Source of the DNA: AC-50 sp035640455
Lineage (GTDB): Bacteria > Actinomycetota > Thermoleophilia > Gaiellales > Gaiellaceae
Direction of reading: 5' to 3'
NCBI GenBank assembly: GCA_035640455.1
Contig: DASQWB010000065.1
Location: forward strand, 1 to 37,313
DNA length: 37,313 nt
The notes below the pieces were generated by a model. That model was not told the DNA's origin. It made no database searches and was given only the letters and a program-made list of their open reading frames with translations. This document shows positions 24,366 through 32,813 of the stretch, one piece after another. The position numbers and the translations under genes are program-made. Within the stretch, counting starts at the first letter, position 1. Each line of letters starts with the position of its first letter.

Positions 24366-27132
24366 ATGCCGGAATCGGTGAGGCCGGGGGGAACAGAGCG
24401 TTGAGCTAGACGACGCCTTAAAACAACAAGCGAGGCTCGCCGGTAAGGCGGAGGCCTACGTCCACCCGAACAAATCACTCCAGCGGCCTGAAGTCGGAAC
24501 CCAGGCCCAATTCCGGAGGGCCAAGCCGCCGAGGACGTATCGCTACGACTCGTCATTCTCGCCCGCTCTGGATTGGGATGGTAAGAACCCCGCCCGCGAG
24601 CTCGGCATGTGGCTCCTCAGTCAGATTGAGCAGGCTTCGGCGCTGGAGCCTCCGCACCGGTTCCGCGAGCCGCGTCGGTTCGATGACGTCGAGATCGCCG
24701 GCCTTTCAGACGCAGTCGACCTCCTGAAGGCTCTCTCTCGGCCCTTTCTTAACTGGGCGGGCAAGGCGGAGCGACTCTCATTCGACGTGCCGACGCTGCC
24801 GCTCTTCGTCCACGAACGTCTTTCCACAAAGGCGATCCTCGAGACGCTCGTGGCGCATGAGCGCGACCGCCAGATGGAACTTCAACTTTTCGGTGACCCG
24901 CAGCTACCTATCCACGAGCAGCTGGAGGCTTACGAGCACAAGGGCGGCTGGGTCAACCGTCTCATCCTCGGGGACTCGCTGGTCGTCATGAACTCTCTGC
25001 TCGAGTACGAAGGCCTCGGAGGGCAGGTGCAGATGATCTACATCGACCCGCCCTACGGCGTGAAGTTTGGCTCGAACTTCCAACCTTTCGTGCGTAGGCG
25101 CGACGTCAAGCATAACGACGACCGCGACATGACTCGCGAGCCCGAGATGGTGAAGGCATATCGCGACACATGGGAGCTCGGCCTTCACTCATACCTGACG
25201 TACCTGCGCGATCGGTTGGTGGTCGCACGAGACCTGCTGACTCTGTCGGGAAGCGTCTTCGTTCAGATCTCGGATGAGAACGTCCACCACGTCCGGGAAC
25301 TGATGGACGAGGTCTTTGGGGAGGAGAACTTCTGCAGCATCATCTCTTTCCAGAAGACGGCCAGTCTAGGCGCGCAGACGCTCAGCGGAGTTGCTGACTA
25401 CCTCCTCTGGTACGCGCGCGATCGCAGGAGACTCAAGTTCAACAAACTCTTCAGACCCCGAGGACTCAGAGATGACGTCGGAAACCGGTACACGCGGATC
25501 GAGCTTCCAGATGGCTCCCGTCGAGTAATGACACGCGAGGAGCGAGAGACACCCGAACATATTCCTGTTGGCTCGCGCGTGTATAGGCACGACAACGTCA
25601 CTAGTCAAAGACCGCCCGGAGCAGGCGATCTCCGCAGCTACGAATTTGAAGGCATCACGTTCAGGCCCGGAAAAGGGACGTTCAAAACCGACAAGCGGGG
25701 ACTGGACAGGCTCGCGCAGGAGGGACGCCTTGCGTATCCAACGCCAAATTCTCTCGTATATGTCCGCTACTTGGATGACTTCGCCTTCGCCGAACAGACC
25801 AACCTGTGGACGGACACCCAGACAGGAGCGTTTAGCGATGAAAAATCATATGTCGTCCAAACCAATGTGAAAGTGATCCAGCGCTGCCTCCAAATGACGA
25901 CCGATCCAGGCGATCTCGTTCTCGACCCGACATGTGGCTCCGGCAGCACAGCGTATGCGGCCGAGCAGTGGGGCCGCCGCTGGATCACGATCGACACTTC
26001 GCGGGTGCCGATCGCACTCACCCGCCAGCGGCTTCTGACGGCGACTTTCCCGTATTACGAGCTCCAGGACTCGACGCGTGGCCCAGCGGGCGGGTTTGTG
26101 TACCGGAGGCGGCAGAACGCGAAGGGCGACGAGGTGGGTGGCATCGTCCCGCATGTCACGCTCAAGGCGATTGCGAACGACGAGCCCCCTCGGGAGGAGG
26201 TTCTCGTCGACCGGCCCGAGGTTCAGAAGAAGGTAACGCGGGTCACTGGCCCATTCTGCATCGAGGCGACGATTCCGACGCCGATCGACATCGACGGCGA
26301 TGGGACCGTCGATTCAGGCGATGCACTCGAGCAGGCTGCGTTCGGCGAGAAGATGCTCGAGGTCCTGCGTCGGAGCCCGGTTCTGCAACTCGCCGGCAAG
26401 AGCATCACGCTGAAGAATGTGCGCGAGCCGGCGAAGACGCTTTCTCTTTCGGCCGAAGCAGCGCTTGACCCGGACCAGACCACCGTCGCGCTGGTGTTCG
26501 GGCCGGAGAACGGCGCAGTGAGCGAGAAGCTCGTGTTTGAAGCCGCTCGCGAAGCACACGCAAAGAGCTACGAGCAGCTCATCATCATCGGCTTCGCGAT
26601 CGAACCTACGGCGCGCGATCTCGTTGGGAAGGCGGAGCAGCTCGTGGGTGTGCCGGCGACGTACGTTCAGGCGACGCCGGACCTCGTGATGGGCGATTTG
26701 CTGAAGACGATGCGTTCGAGTCAGATCTTCAGCGTCGCCGGCCTCCCCGATGTGTCGCTCCACAAGCTCCCGCCAGAGGAGAAGGGCGGGCCGGACCGGT
26801 ATCAGGTGGAACTCGTTGGCCTTGACATCTTCGACCCGGCGACGATGGAGGTGACGCATCGCGACGGCGCAGACGTGCCGGCCTGGTTCCTCGACACGGC
26901 ATACACCGGCGGATCGTTCCATGTGTCACAAGCGTTCTTCCCGCGGACCGGAGCCTGGGCGAGCCTGCGGAAAGCACTCAAGAGCGAGTTCCAAGAGACG
27001 GTCTGGGAGCACCTTGCCGGGGCTGTCAGCGCTCCGTTCGTTCGGAACGGCAGTGACGAGATCGCCGTGAAGGTAATCGACGACCGCGGCAACGAGCTGA
27101 TGGTTGTGCAGGCGCTGGCGCAAGCTCGATGA
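24366..27132 (+). CDS. Type III-like site-specific adenine DNA methyltransferase (Mod), 5' frameshifted
   Basis: The open frame has its first ATG at 24607 (841 aa), but family-like coding sequence continues upstream without any ATG/GTG/TTG (ALKQQARLAGKAEAYVHPNK, then a TYRYDSSFSPALDWDGKNPA block). ATG 24366, with GGGAGGGG just before it, would join this frame if the G6 tract at 24386-24391 were G5. Methyltransferase motifs are in beta-class order: MIYIDPPYG (25036-25059) and later DPTCGSGST (25924-25950). The large C-terminal region fits type III Mod proteins that carry target recognition. It would methylate adenine (N6) at a non-palindromic site and partner the helicase-nuclease that follows, overlapping it by 4 nt (ATGA). 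As written, either the start is internal or the gene is off. Confidence 0.85.
24386..24391 (+). repeat. G6 tract that breaks the mod reading frame
   Basis: Six G residues at codons 7-9 of the frame opened by ATG 24366. With six the frame meets TGA at 24402; with five it runs into the full methyltransferase. Confidence 0.6.
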
Positions 27133-30100
27133 GTGACGCAGCCTCGTTTGAGGTCGCCGAGCCCATACTCTCGTCGCCATTCGAGGCGCCGCAGGAGCAC
27201 TGGTCGATTGAGGAGGGGCGTCCGCCGGAGCGGAAGTCGGGTCGCCGTCCCGCCGGCTACTTCTATCGGGATCCGGGCGCGCCGGAGCCGAAGACCGAAG
27301 GGTTCACTCGCGGCGAGTGGCAACCGCTCGAGCTTGTCAACCTGATCCGCGAGCGCCTTGCGGAATGGCGCGGACAGAACTTCGCCGGGGCGACAAGGAC
27401 GACGCGCGAGCTGCTCGCATATTGGCGGCGAGAAGGCCGGGAGTGGCCGCTCTTTTTCGCTCAGCTCGAGGCCGCAGAGACCGTCGTCTACTTGCTCGAG
27501 GCGCGCAGTGATCTCCGCCAGGGCGTTGAGGTGCCGCTTGACGTGGTGCCCGAGGGAATCGACCCGTTTCGCCGTTTCGCGTTCAAGATGGCAACCGGCT
27601 CGGGGAAGACGATCGTCATGGGGATGCTCGCCGCCTGGAGCATCCTGAACAAGGTCGCGAGCCGTGCCGACGCTCGCTTCTCCGATGTCGTGCTTGTCGT
27701 CTGTCCGAACGTCACGATCCGCAATCGGCTGCGTGAACTGGACCCGAACGAGGCGGAGGCGAGCATCTATCGGACGCGGGACCTTGTGCCGCCTCACTTG
27801 ATGCCTGCGCTACGTAGAGGACGCGTGCTAGTCAAGAACTGGCACGAGTTCGAGCGAAAGGGAATGCAGGCAGGCTCGAAGGTGCAGCGCCGGGGCGTCC
27901 CAGAAACGTTTCGGTCGACGATCAAGGTCGGCGAGAAGACGACATCGGGGCGCGCAGGCCGCTACATGACCGAGGAGGCGCTGGCACTCGCCCTCGTCCA
28001 AGGGCATATGCGTCTGCTCGAAGATCGCCAACTCGACGGGAAGAGTGAAGTGGTCGTCGAGGAGACGCGGTACGTCGAGAGCGACGGACGATGGATCCAA
28101 CGTGTGCTTGGACAGGACGTTGGCGCCAAGCAAAACGTTCTCGTCTTCAACGACGAGGCACATCACGCGTACCGAATCCAGCAGGAACAGCCTGATGAGT
28201 TCGAGGAGGCGGAAGCCCTGGACGAGGAGACGGTCGAGGAATTCGCCCAGGAGGCGACGGTATGGATCGAGGGCCTCGACCGAATTCACAGGATGCGTCG
28301 CATCAACTTCTGCGTCGACCTCTCCGCGACCCCCTATTACCTCGCCCGTGCCGGCTCGGAGACCAACCGGATCTTCCCGTGGGTCGTAAGCGACTTCGGG
28401 CTGACCGACGCCATTGAATCCGGCTTGGTCAAGATCCCCCAGCTCGCGGTCGACGATCCGACCGGACGGGATCGCGCTGCCTACTTCAACATCTGGCGGT
28501 GGATCCTCGCGAGGCTGACCTCAGCTGAGCGGGGCGGCAAGAGCGCGAGCCCCAAACCAGAGGCGATCCTCAAGTACGCGCAGGTCCCGATCCAGCTCAT
28601 GGGCACGAGCTGGCAGACGCTTCGTCAGGACTGGGCCAAGTCGGGCGAAGAGCCGCGCCCTCCTGTCTTCATCCTTGTGTGCAAGAACACGAGGCTGGCC
28701 AAGGTTGTCTACGAGTGGCTGGCGGATGGAACTCCGCCGTCGGGAATCCCGGAAGCTGATCTCCCCGAGCTTCGTAACATTGATGGGCAACTGCGGACGA
28801 TTCGAGTCGACTCGAAGGTTGTCCAAGAGACCGATACTGCGGGTGCGAGGTCGGATGAGACGGCGTGGATGCGGTTCACGCTCGACACCGTCGGCAAGCT
28901 GAGTTGGCCACACGACGATCAGAATCGCACGGTCTATCCCGCCGGGTTCGAGGTCCTGGCCGAGAAACTCGGCCGCCCAAAGCACCCGCCTGGTCGTGAC
29001 GTCCGATGCATCGTCTCGGTTGGCATGCTCACCGAGGGCTGGGACTGCAACACAGTCACCCACATCGTTGGCCTGCGGCCGTTCATGTCCCAGCTGCTTT
29101 GCGAGCAGGTCGTCGGCCGCGGGCTGCGCCGTACCAGCTACGAGGTTAGAGAGGACGGCAAGCTGGCTGAGGAAGTCGCGAAGGTTCTGGGTGTTCCGTT
29201 CGAGATTGTCCCGTTCAAGAAGCGTACGACGCGACCAGCGCGCGTCGGACGCCACCACGTCCGCGCACTGCCCGAGAAGGCGCAGTACGAGATTGCTTTC
29301 CCGCGGGTGGAGGGGTACCAGCAGGCGATCAGGAACCGGATCACCGTCGACTGGCATCGGGTGCCGTCGATAAGGGTCGATCCGCTCGACATCCCAGATG
29401 AAGTAAGGGTGAAAGCTGCGCTGCCGACAAACCAAGGCAAGCCCTCGCTCTTCGGCCCGGGGAAGCTCGAAGGAATGGACCTGTCGCGCTGGTGCCAAGA
29501 GGTCCGCCTCCAAGAGCGGGAATTCGACCTGGCCAAGACACTGACGAGGGAATACATGAACCAGGAGACATGCGTAGCGCCAGCGCACGTGCTCTTCCCT
29601 CAACTGCTCCAAGTGGTCCGGCGGTTCATGCGCGAGAAGGTGATCGTCGACGAAGAGCAGAAGCGAGTCGAGGTCTTTCTCGCCCCGTACTACGGATGGG
29701 CCGTGGAACGCCTCGTGGAGGCAGTCCGGCCCGACGCGAGTCAGGGTGAAGCGCCCGAGATCCCGCGCTACGAGACGAGCCGGGGCCCAGGCTCAACCTG
29801 GGACGTCAACTACTGGACGTCTAAGCCCGTGAGGGAAGTCGTCAAGTCACACGTCAACTACGTCGTCGCCGACACCAAGCAATGGGAGCAGGCCGCCGCA
29901 TTCCGGATCGACTCGCACCCGGGCGTGGCCGCATTCGTCAAGAACCAGAGCCTCGGCTTCGCGATCCCTTACCTTCACGACGGCCAGCCGCACGACTATC
30001 TACCCGACTTCATCATTCGGCTCGAGAATGGCGTCCACCTAATCCTCGAAACGAAGGGCTATGACCCACTCGAGGAAGTGAAGGCCGCCGCAGCGCAGCG

Positions 30101-30209
30101 ATGGGCGAGTGCCGTCACCGCCGACGGCAGCTTCGGCGAGTGGCGCTACGAGATCGTGCACGACATCGGCTCCGTGAGGCCGGCGATCGACTGCGCTGCC
30201 GCCCGTTAG
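27129..30209 (+). CDS. Type III-like restriction helicase/endonuclease (Res, BPTD_3080-like)
   Basis: 1026 aa; the ATG overlaps the mod stop. Superfamily 2 helicase motifs: FKMATGSGKTIVMGMLAAWS (Walker A, ~27588), VLVFNDEAHHAY (DEAH, ~28150), CVDLSATPYY (motif III), GMLTEGWDCNTV and QLLCEQVVGRGLRRTSY (motifs V/VI). The C-terminus carries a PD-(D/E)xK-type nuclease: DYLPDFIIRLENG followed by LILETKGYD (29995-30066). Size and order match Res subunits of type III systems. It would translocate from the Mod recognition site and cut unmethylated DNA, acting in phage defence. The name I recall for this subgroup is BPTD_3080 family; that label is from memory. Confidence 0.9.
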   Translation: MSDAASFEVAEPILSSPFEAPQEHWSIEEGRPPERKSGRRPAGYFYRDPGAPEPKTEGFTRGEWQPLELVNLIRERLAEWRGQNFAGATRTTRELLAYWRREGREWPLFFAQLEAAETVVYLLEARSDLRQGVEVPLDVVPEGIDPFRRFAFKMATGSGKTIVMGMLAAWSILNKVASRADARFSDVVLVVCPNVTIRNRLRELDPNEAEASIYRTRDLVPPHLMPALRRGRVLVKNWHEFERKGMQAGSKVQRRGVPETFRSTIKVGEKTTSGRAGRYMTEEALALALVQGHMRLLEDRQLDGKSEVVVEETRYVESDGRWIQRVLGQDVGAKQNVLVFNDEAHHAYRIQQEQPDEFEEAEALDEETVEEFAQEATVWIEGLDRIHRMRRINFCVDLSATPYYLARAGSETNRIFPWVVSDFGLTDAIESGLVKIPQLAVDDPTGRDRAAYFNIWRWILARLTSAERGGKSASPKPEAILKYAQVPIQLMGTSWQTLRQDWAKSGEEPRPPVFILVCKNTRLAKVVYEWLADGTPPSGIPEADLPELRNIDGQLRTIRVDSKVVQETDTAGARSDETAWMRFTLDTVGKLSWPHDDQNRTVYPAGFEVLAEKLGRPKHPPGRDVRCIVSVGMLTEGWDCNTVTHIVGLRPFMSQLLCEQVVGRGLRRTSYEVREDGKLAEEVAKVLGVPFEIVPFKKRTTRPARVGRHHVRALPEKAQYEIAFPRVEGYQQAIRNRITVDWHRVPSIRVDPLDIPDEVRVKAALPTNQGKPSLFGPGKLEGMDLSRWCQEVRLQEREFDLAKTLTREYMNQETCVAPAHVLFPQLLQVVRRFMREKVIVDEEQKRVEVFLAPYYGWAVERLVEAVRPDASQGEAPEIPRYETSRGPGSTWDVNYWTSKPVREVVKSHVNYVVADTKQWEQAAAFRIDSHPGVAAFVKNQSLGFAIPYLHDGQPHDYLPDFIIRLENGVHLILETKGYDPLEEVKAAAAQRWASAVTADGSFGEWRYEIVHDIGSVRPAIDCAAAR

Positions 30210-30219
30210 GAGCAGCGAC

Positions 30220-31062
30220 CTGCCAAAGCCTCGTCAGATTCGCCTTCGATACCCAGCCGTTTGCATGAGCTGCGGCCTTGAGCTACCGCCCCGAAGCGAG
30301 GCAGTTTGGGATCAGGCAATCCACAAGGCTACGTGTCTCGAATGCGCGGGCATAATCGCTGACTTGGACGATGCGTCGCTGCAGCAGCCGCGGCCGCTCG
30401 AGCGCGGCGAGGCCGGCGCCTCGGCCGGACGCCGCCACGAGCGACTGCACGAGAAACGAGAGACACAGGCGCGCGACAAGTTCGGCCGCTTGGCCGGCAT
30501 CTACCTCGCGATCACCAACGAGCCAGAATCGACCAGAGCCTGGGCGACGGGGAGCAGTGGCGAGCGCGTGCTGGGCGCCTACCTAGACAGCCTCGACGAC
30601 GACGCATCCGTGATCGTCCTTCATGACCGCCGTATCCCGCACAAGAGGGCGAATATCGACCACGTCGCCATCACTCGTGGCGGCGTCTTCGTCATCGATG
30701 CCAAGAACTACAGCGGGAAGGTGCAAAAGATCGACAAGGGCGGCTGGTTCTCGACCGACCTACGCCTATACGTCGGCCGCCGCGACTGCAGCAAGCTCGT
30801 CCAAGGCATAGCGAAGCAGGTCGACGCGGTGCGGCAGGCACTCGGCGCGCCCGTGATCCAAGAATTCGCTCTTACGATTACGCCCGTTTTGTGCTTCGTC
30901 GCGGCCGAGTGGTCTCTGTTCGCACGACCGTTCCAGGTTAGCGGCGTCTGGATCGATTGGTCGCACAGCCTCGGCAAGCGCTTATGTGCGCCCGGGCCAC
31001 TCGATGGAGAGCACGTTCGGACTCTGGCGCGCAACGTTGCCGCGGCTCTTCCTGCCGCATAG
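30220..31062 (+). CDS. Zinc-ribbon NERD-domain nuclease, probable CTG start
   Basis: 280 aa if started at CTG 30220. This start is chosen because AGGAG lies exactly 7 nt upstream, the N-terminus PKPRQIRLRYPAVCMSCG looks conserved, and the first Cys of the CMSC pair would be lost with the only ATG (30265). Residues ~14-45 form a Cys4 zinc ribbon (CMSCG ... CLECAG). The NERD domain covers ~105-230: RIPHKRANIDHVAITRGGVF then VIDAKNYSGKV with the nuclease-like D...(D/E)xK pattern. NERD is a PD-(D/E)xK-related nuclease domain. The gap to res is only 10 nt, so it is the third gene of the operon and likely an accessory nuclease of the restriction system. Confidence 0.8.
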   Translation: MPKPRQIRLRYPAVCMSCGLELPPRSEAVWDQAIHKATCLECAGIIADLDDASLQQPRPLERGEAGASAGRRHERLHEKRETQARDKFGRLAGIYLAITNEPESTRAWATGSSGERVLGAYLDSLDDDASVIVLHDRRIPHKRANIDHVAITRGGVFVIDAKNYSGKVQKIDKGGWFSTDLRLYVGRRDCSKLVQGIAKQVDAVRQALGAPVIQEFALTITPVLCFVAAEWSLFARPFQVSGVWIDWSHSLGKRLCAPGPLDGEHVRTLARNVAAALPAA

Positions 31063-31092
31063 CCGTGGCAAAACGGGGAGCGCGCAACCTGC

Positions 31093-31616
31093 TCACGCGG
31101 CGCGCGCTCTAACCGACTCGTTAAGCCGCAGCCGCGCGAGCTCCGTCGCGAGCTGCCGCGACGCTTTCTTGACCTCTTCCAGCGTGTGCTGCTCTTGCTC
31201 CAGGTTCTCCTACAGGGGCGACCACGTCCTCGGCGCCCATCGCCTCGGCCTTCGTGATCAGGGCCCTCGTAGACGAGATCTCGTGGTGGTCCGTGTCGGC
31301 GGCGCCGCCGAGGATCACCGCGTCGACCAGGTGCACGTCCGTCATCTTGATGAGCGACTGGCCCTCCTTCTCGATGCCCTCGATCGCCAGGCACGGTGTC
31401 GTCGACCTCCTCGCCAAGCGCCTGGAAGGCCTGCTCGAGGTTCCGGGTCTGCTGCTCCGTCTCCTGCGCGTGGTGGCGGAGCTGCTGCTTCAGCTCGTCG
31501 CGCTGCGCGGCGCCCTCGAGCTGGCCGAGCGTGTCGAGCACCGTCTTCTCCATCGCCAGCGCAGCGCCCAGCTTGTACGTGAAGAGCTCTCTCGGGCTCT
31601 CGATCGAATCGAATAT
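31093..31616 (-). pseudogene. Decayed DUF892 (YciF-like ferritin-fold) gene
   Basis: Three family blocks appear in order in three frames. Frame 1, 31616 to about 31395: FDSIESPRELFTYKLGAALA then a DELKQQLRHHAQETEQQTRN block. Frame 2, about 31395 to 31210: LAIEGIEKEGQSLIKMTDVH then DAVILGGAADTDHHEI. Frame 3, to the stop at 31093: ENLEQEQHTLEEVKKASRQL. The expected start codon before FDSIES reads ATA. DUF892 proteins are small four-helix ferritin-like stress proteins. With two frameshifts and a lost start this is a genuine remnant rather than a single sequencing error. Confidence 0.8.
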
Positions 31617-31805
31617 GTCGACTTCTTTTCGGTCGTTGGGCAGAACCCGTGCGCTATCCGACCTCCGCGTGGGCAAAACCGGAGCTGTCGGCACCGAATC
31701 GGGACGGCTCCGTCGCCTCCAGGTCGCGCTCGCGCGTCGTGCGTGCCGTCGTGCTCGGCCTGGCGGCAGATCTCGGGCGCGCTGGCTTCGGAGAGACGAC
31801 GTAAG
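31617..31805. other. Short non-coding gap
   Basis: 189 nt between the DUF892 remnant and the antitoxin-like gene. No gene, repeat or RNA was seen. Confidence 0.5.
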
Positions 31806-31814
31806 GTGAGCGGC

Positions 31815-32045
31815 GTGAAGCGGCTCCGGATCACGATCGAGGAAGAGCTCGACGACCTCCTCGCGCTCGACGCCCACCGGCAGCACACGTCGAAGGCAGC
31901 GCTGATTCGGCACTACCTGCGAGACCGGCTCAGTCCGAAGCCGTTGCCGCCGCTCGAGGAGGATCCGTTGTGGAAGTTCGCCGGCGGCTCCGACGCTGAA
32001 CCGATCGACGAGATCGACGAGTTCCTCTACGGCGGGCGGCCGTAG
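31815..32045 (+). CDS. Orphan VapB-like ribbon-helix-helix antitoxin
   Basis: 76 aa from GTG 31815, chosen because AAGGTG lies 6 nt upstream (GTG 31806 is also in frame). The N-terminus VKRLRITIEEELDDLLALDA with the helix TSKAALIRHYLRDRL is a ribbon-helix-helix DNA-binding domain. The C-terminus DPLWKFAGGSDAEPIDEIDE then FLYGG resembles the toxin-binding tail of VapB antitoxins. No PIN-domain toxin follows: the next gene is an SDR oxidoreductase. It may be a solitary regulator or the remainder of a lost toxin-antitoxin pair. Confidence 0.75.
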   Translation: MKRLRITIEEELDDLLALDAHRQHTSKAALIRHYLRDRLSPKPLPPLEEDPLWKFAGGSDAEPIDEIDEFLYGGRP

Positions 32046-32056
32046 GCCAGCGCGCG

Positions 32057-32062
32057 TAGCAT
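32057..32062 (+). promoter_or_regulatory. -10 hexamer TAGCAT
   Basis: Ends 10 nt before ATG 32073; near-leaderless. Confidence 0.35.
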
Positions 32063-32072
32063 CCCGCCGGCC

Positions 32073-32813
32073 ATGGCACGCGTCGCCCTCGTCACCGGCG
32101 CGAACAGCGGGATCGGCTACGCGATCGCCGAGCGGCTGCTCCGCGACGGCTTCGCGCTCGGGTACGCGACGCAGGGCACCGGGCCCGAGTACGAGGAGCC
32201 GAAGCGGCGACTCGAGCGGCTCGGCACTGTCCACTGGGTCTCCGGCGACCTCGCCGACGCGCAGGTGCCGGAGCGCCTCGCCGCCGAGACGATCAAGGCG
32301 CTCGGCGGCCTCGACGTCCTCGTCAACAACGCCGGCCTCACCGAGGCGAAGCCGGCGCTCGAGCTCGACGCCGGCGACTTCGACCTCCTCTTCTCGGTCG
32401 ACGTCCGCGGCGCCTTCCTCCTCTCGCGCGCGGCGGCGCGGCACATGCGCGGGCACGGCGGCGGCTCGATCGTGAACATCACGTCCGTCCACGAACACAT
32501 CCCGCGGCCGGGCTTCGCGCTCTACGCCTCGGCGAAGGCCGCGCTCGGGATGCTGACGAAGTCGCTCGCGCTCGAGCTCGCCCCCGACCGGATCCGTGTG
32601 AACGCCGTCGCGCCCGGAGCGATCGCGACCGAGCGCAACCTCGAGGCCGACGAGCTCGATCCGGAGATCCCGCTCGGCCGGCCCGGGGAGCCGGAGGAGG
32701 TCGCGAATCTCGTGAGCTGGCTCGCCTCGGACGAGGCCCGCTACGTCACGGGCGTGAGCTACCTCATCGACGGCGGCATGGCCATCCAGGTCGTGACTCG
32801 CCCCGCCGGCTAG
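32073..32813 (+). CDS. SDR-family oxidoreductase
   Basis: 246 aa classical short-chain dehydrogenase. The nucleotide loop is TGANSGIG (residues ~8-15), the NNAG motif is in LDVLVNNAGLTEA, and the catalytic Ser-Tyr-Lys is in NITSVHEHIPRPGFALYASA with Lys following (YASAK). PGAIATERN and YLIDGGMAIQV complete the fold. It reduces a carbonyl or oxidises an alcohol using NAD(P)H; sequences of this type are often annotated FabG-like or glucose 1-dehydrogenase, and the substrate cannot be decided. It ends in the shared CTAG with the convergent DUF1707 gene. Confidence 0.9.
   Translation: MARVALVTGANSGIGYAIAERLLRDGFALGYATQGTGPEYEEPKRRLERLGTVHWVSGDLADAQVPERLAAETIKALGGLDVLVNNAGLTEAKPALELDAGDFDLLFSVDVRGAFLLSRAAARHMRGHGGGSIVNITSVHEHIPRPGFALYASAKAALGMLTKSLALELAPDRIRVNAVAPGAIATERNLEADELDPEIPLGRPGEPEEVANLVSWLASDEARYVTGVSYLIDGGMAIQVVTRPAG

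Noticed and set aside
24399..24405. Programmed +1 frameshift at CGT-TGA in mod, as in prfB
   Set aside because: CGT to GTT is a poor slip and no internal ribosome site is positioned for it; the G6 tract gives a simpler explanation.
30708..32498. 596-aa minus-strand frame across the NERD, DUF892 and SDR region
   Set aside because: Only its middle (FDSIESPRELF...) is real, as the first block of the DUF892 remnant; the rest is shadow of plus-strand genes.
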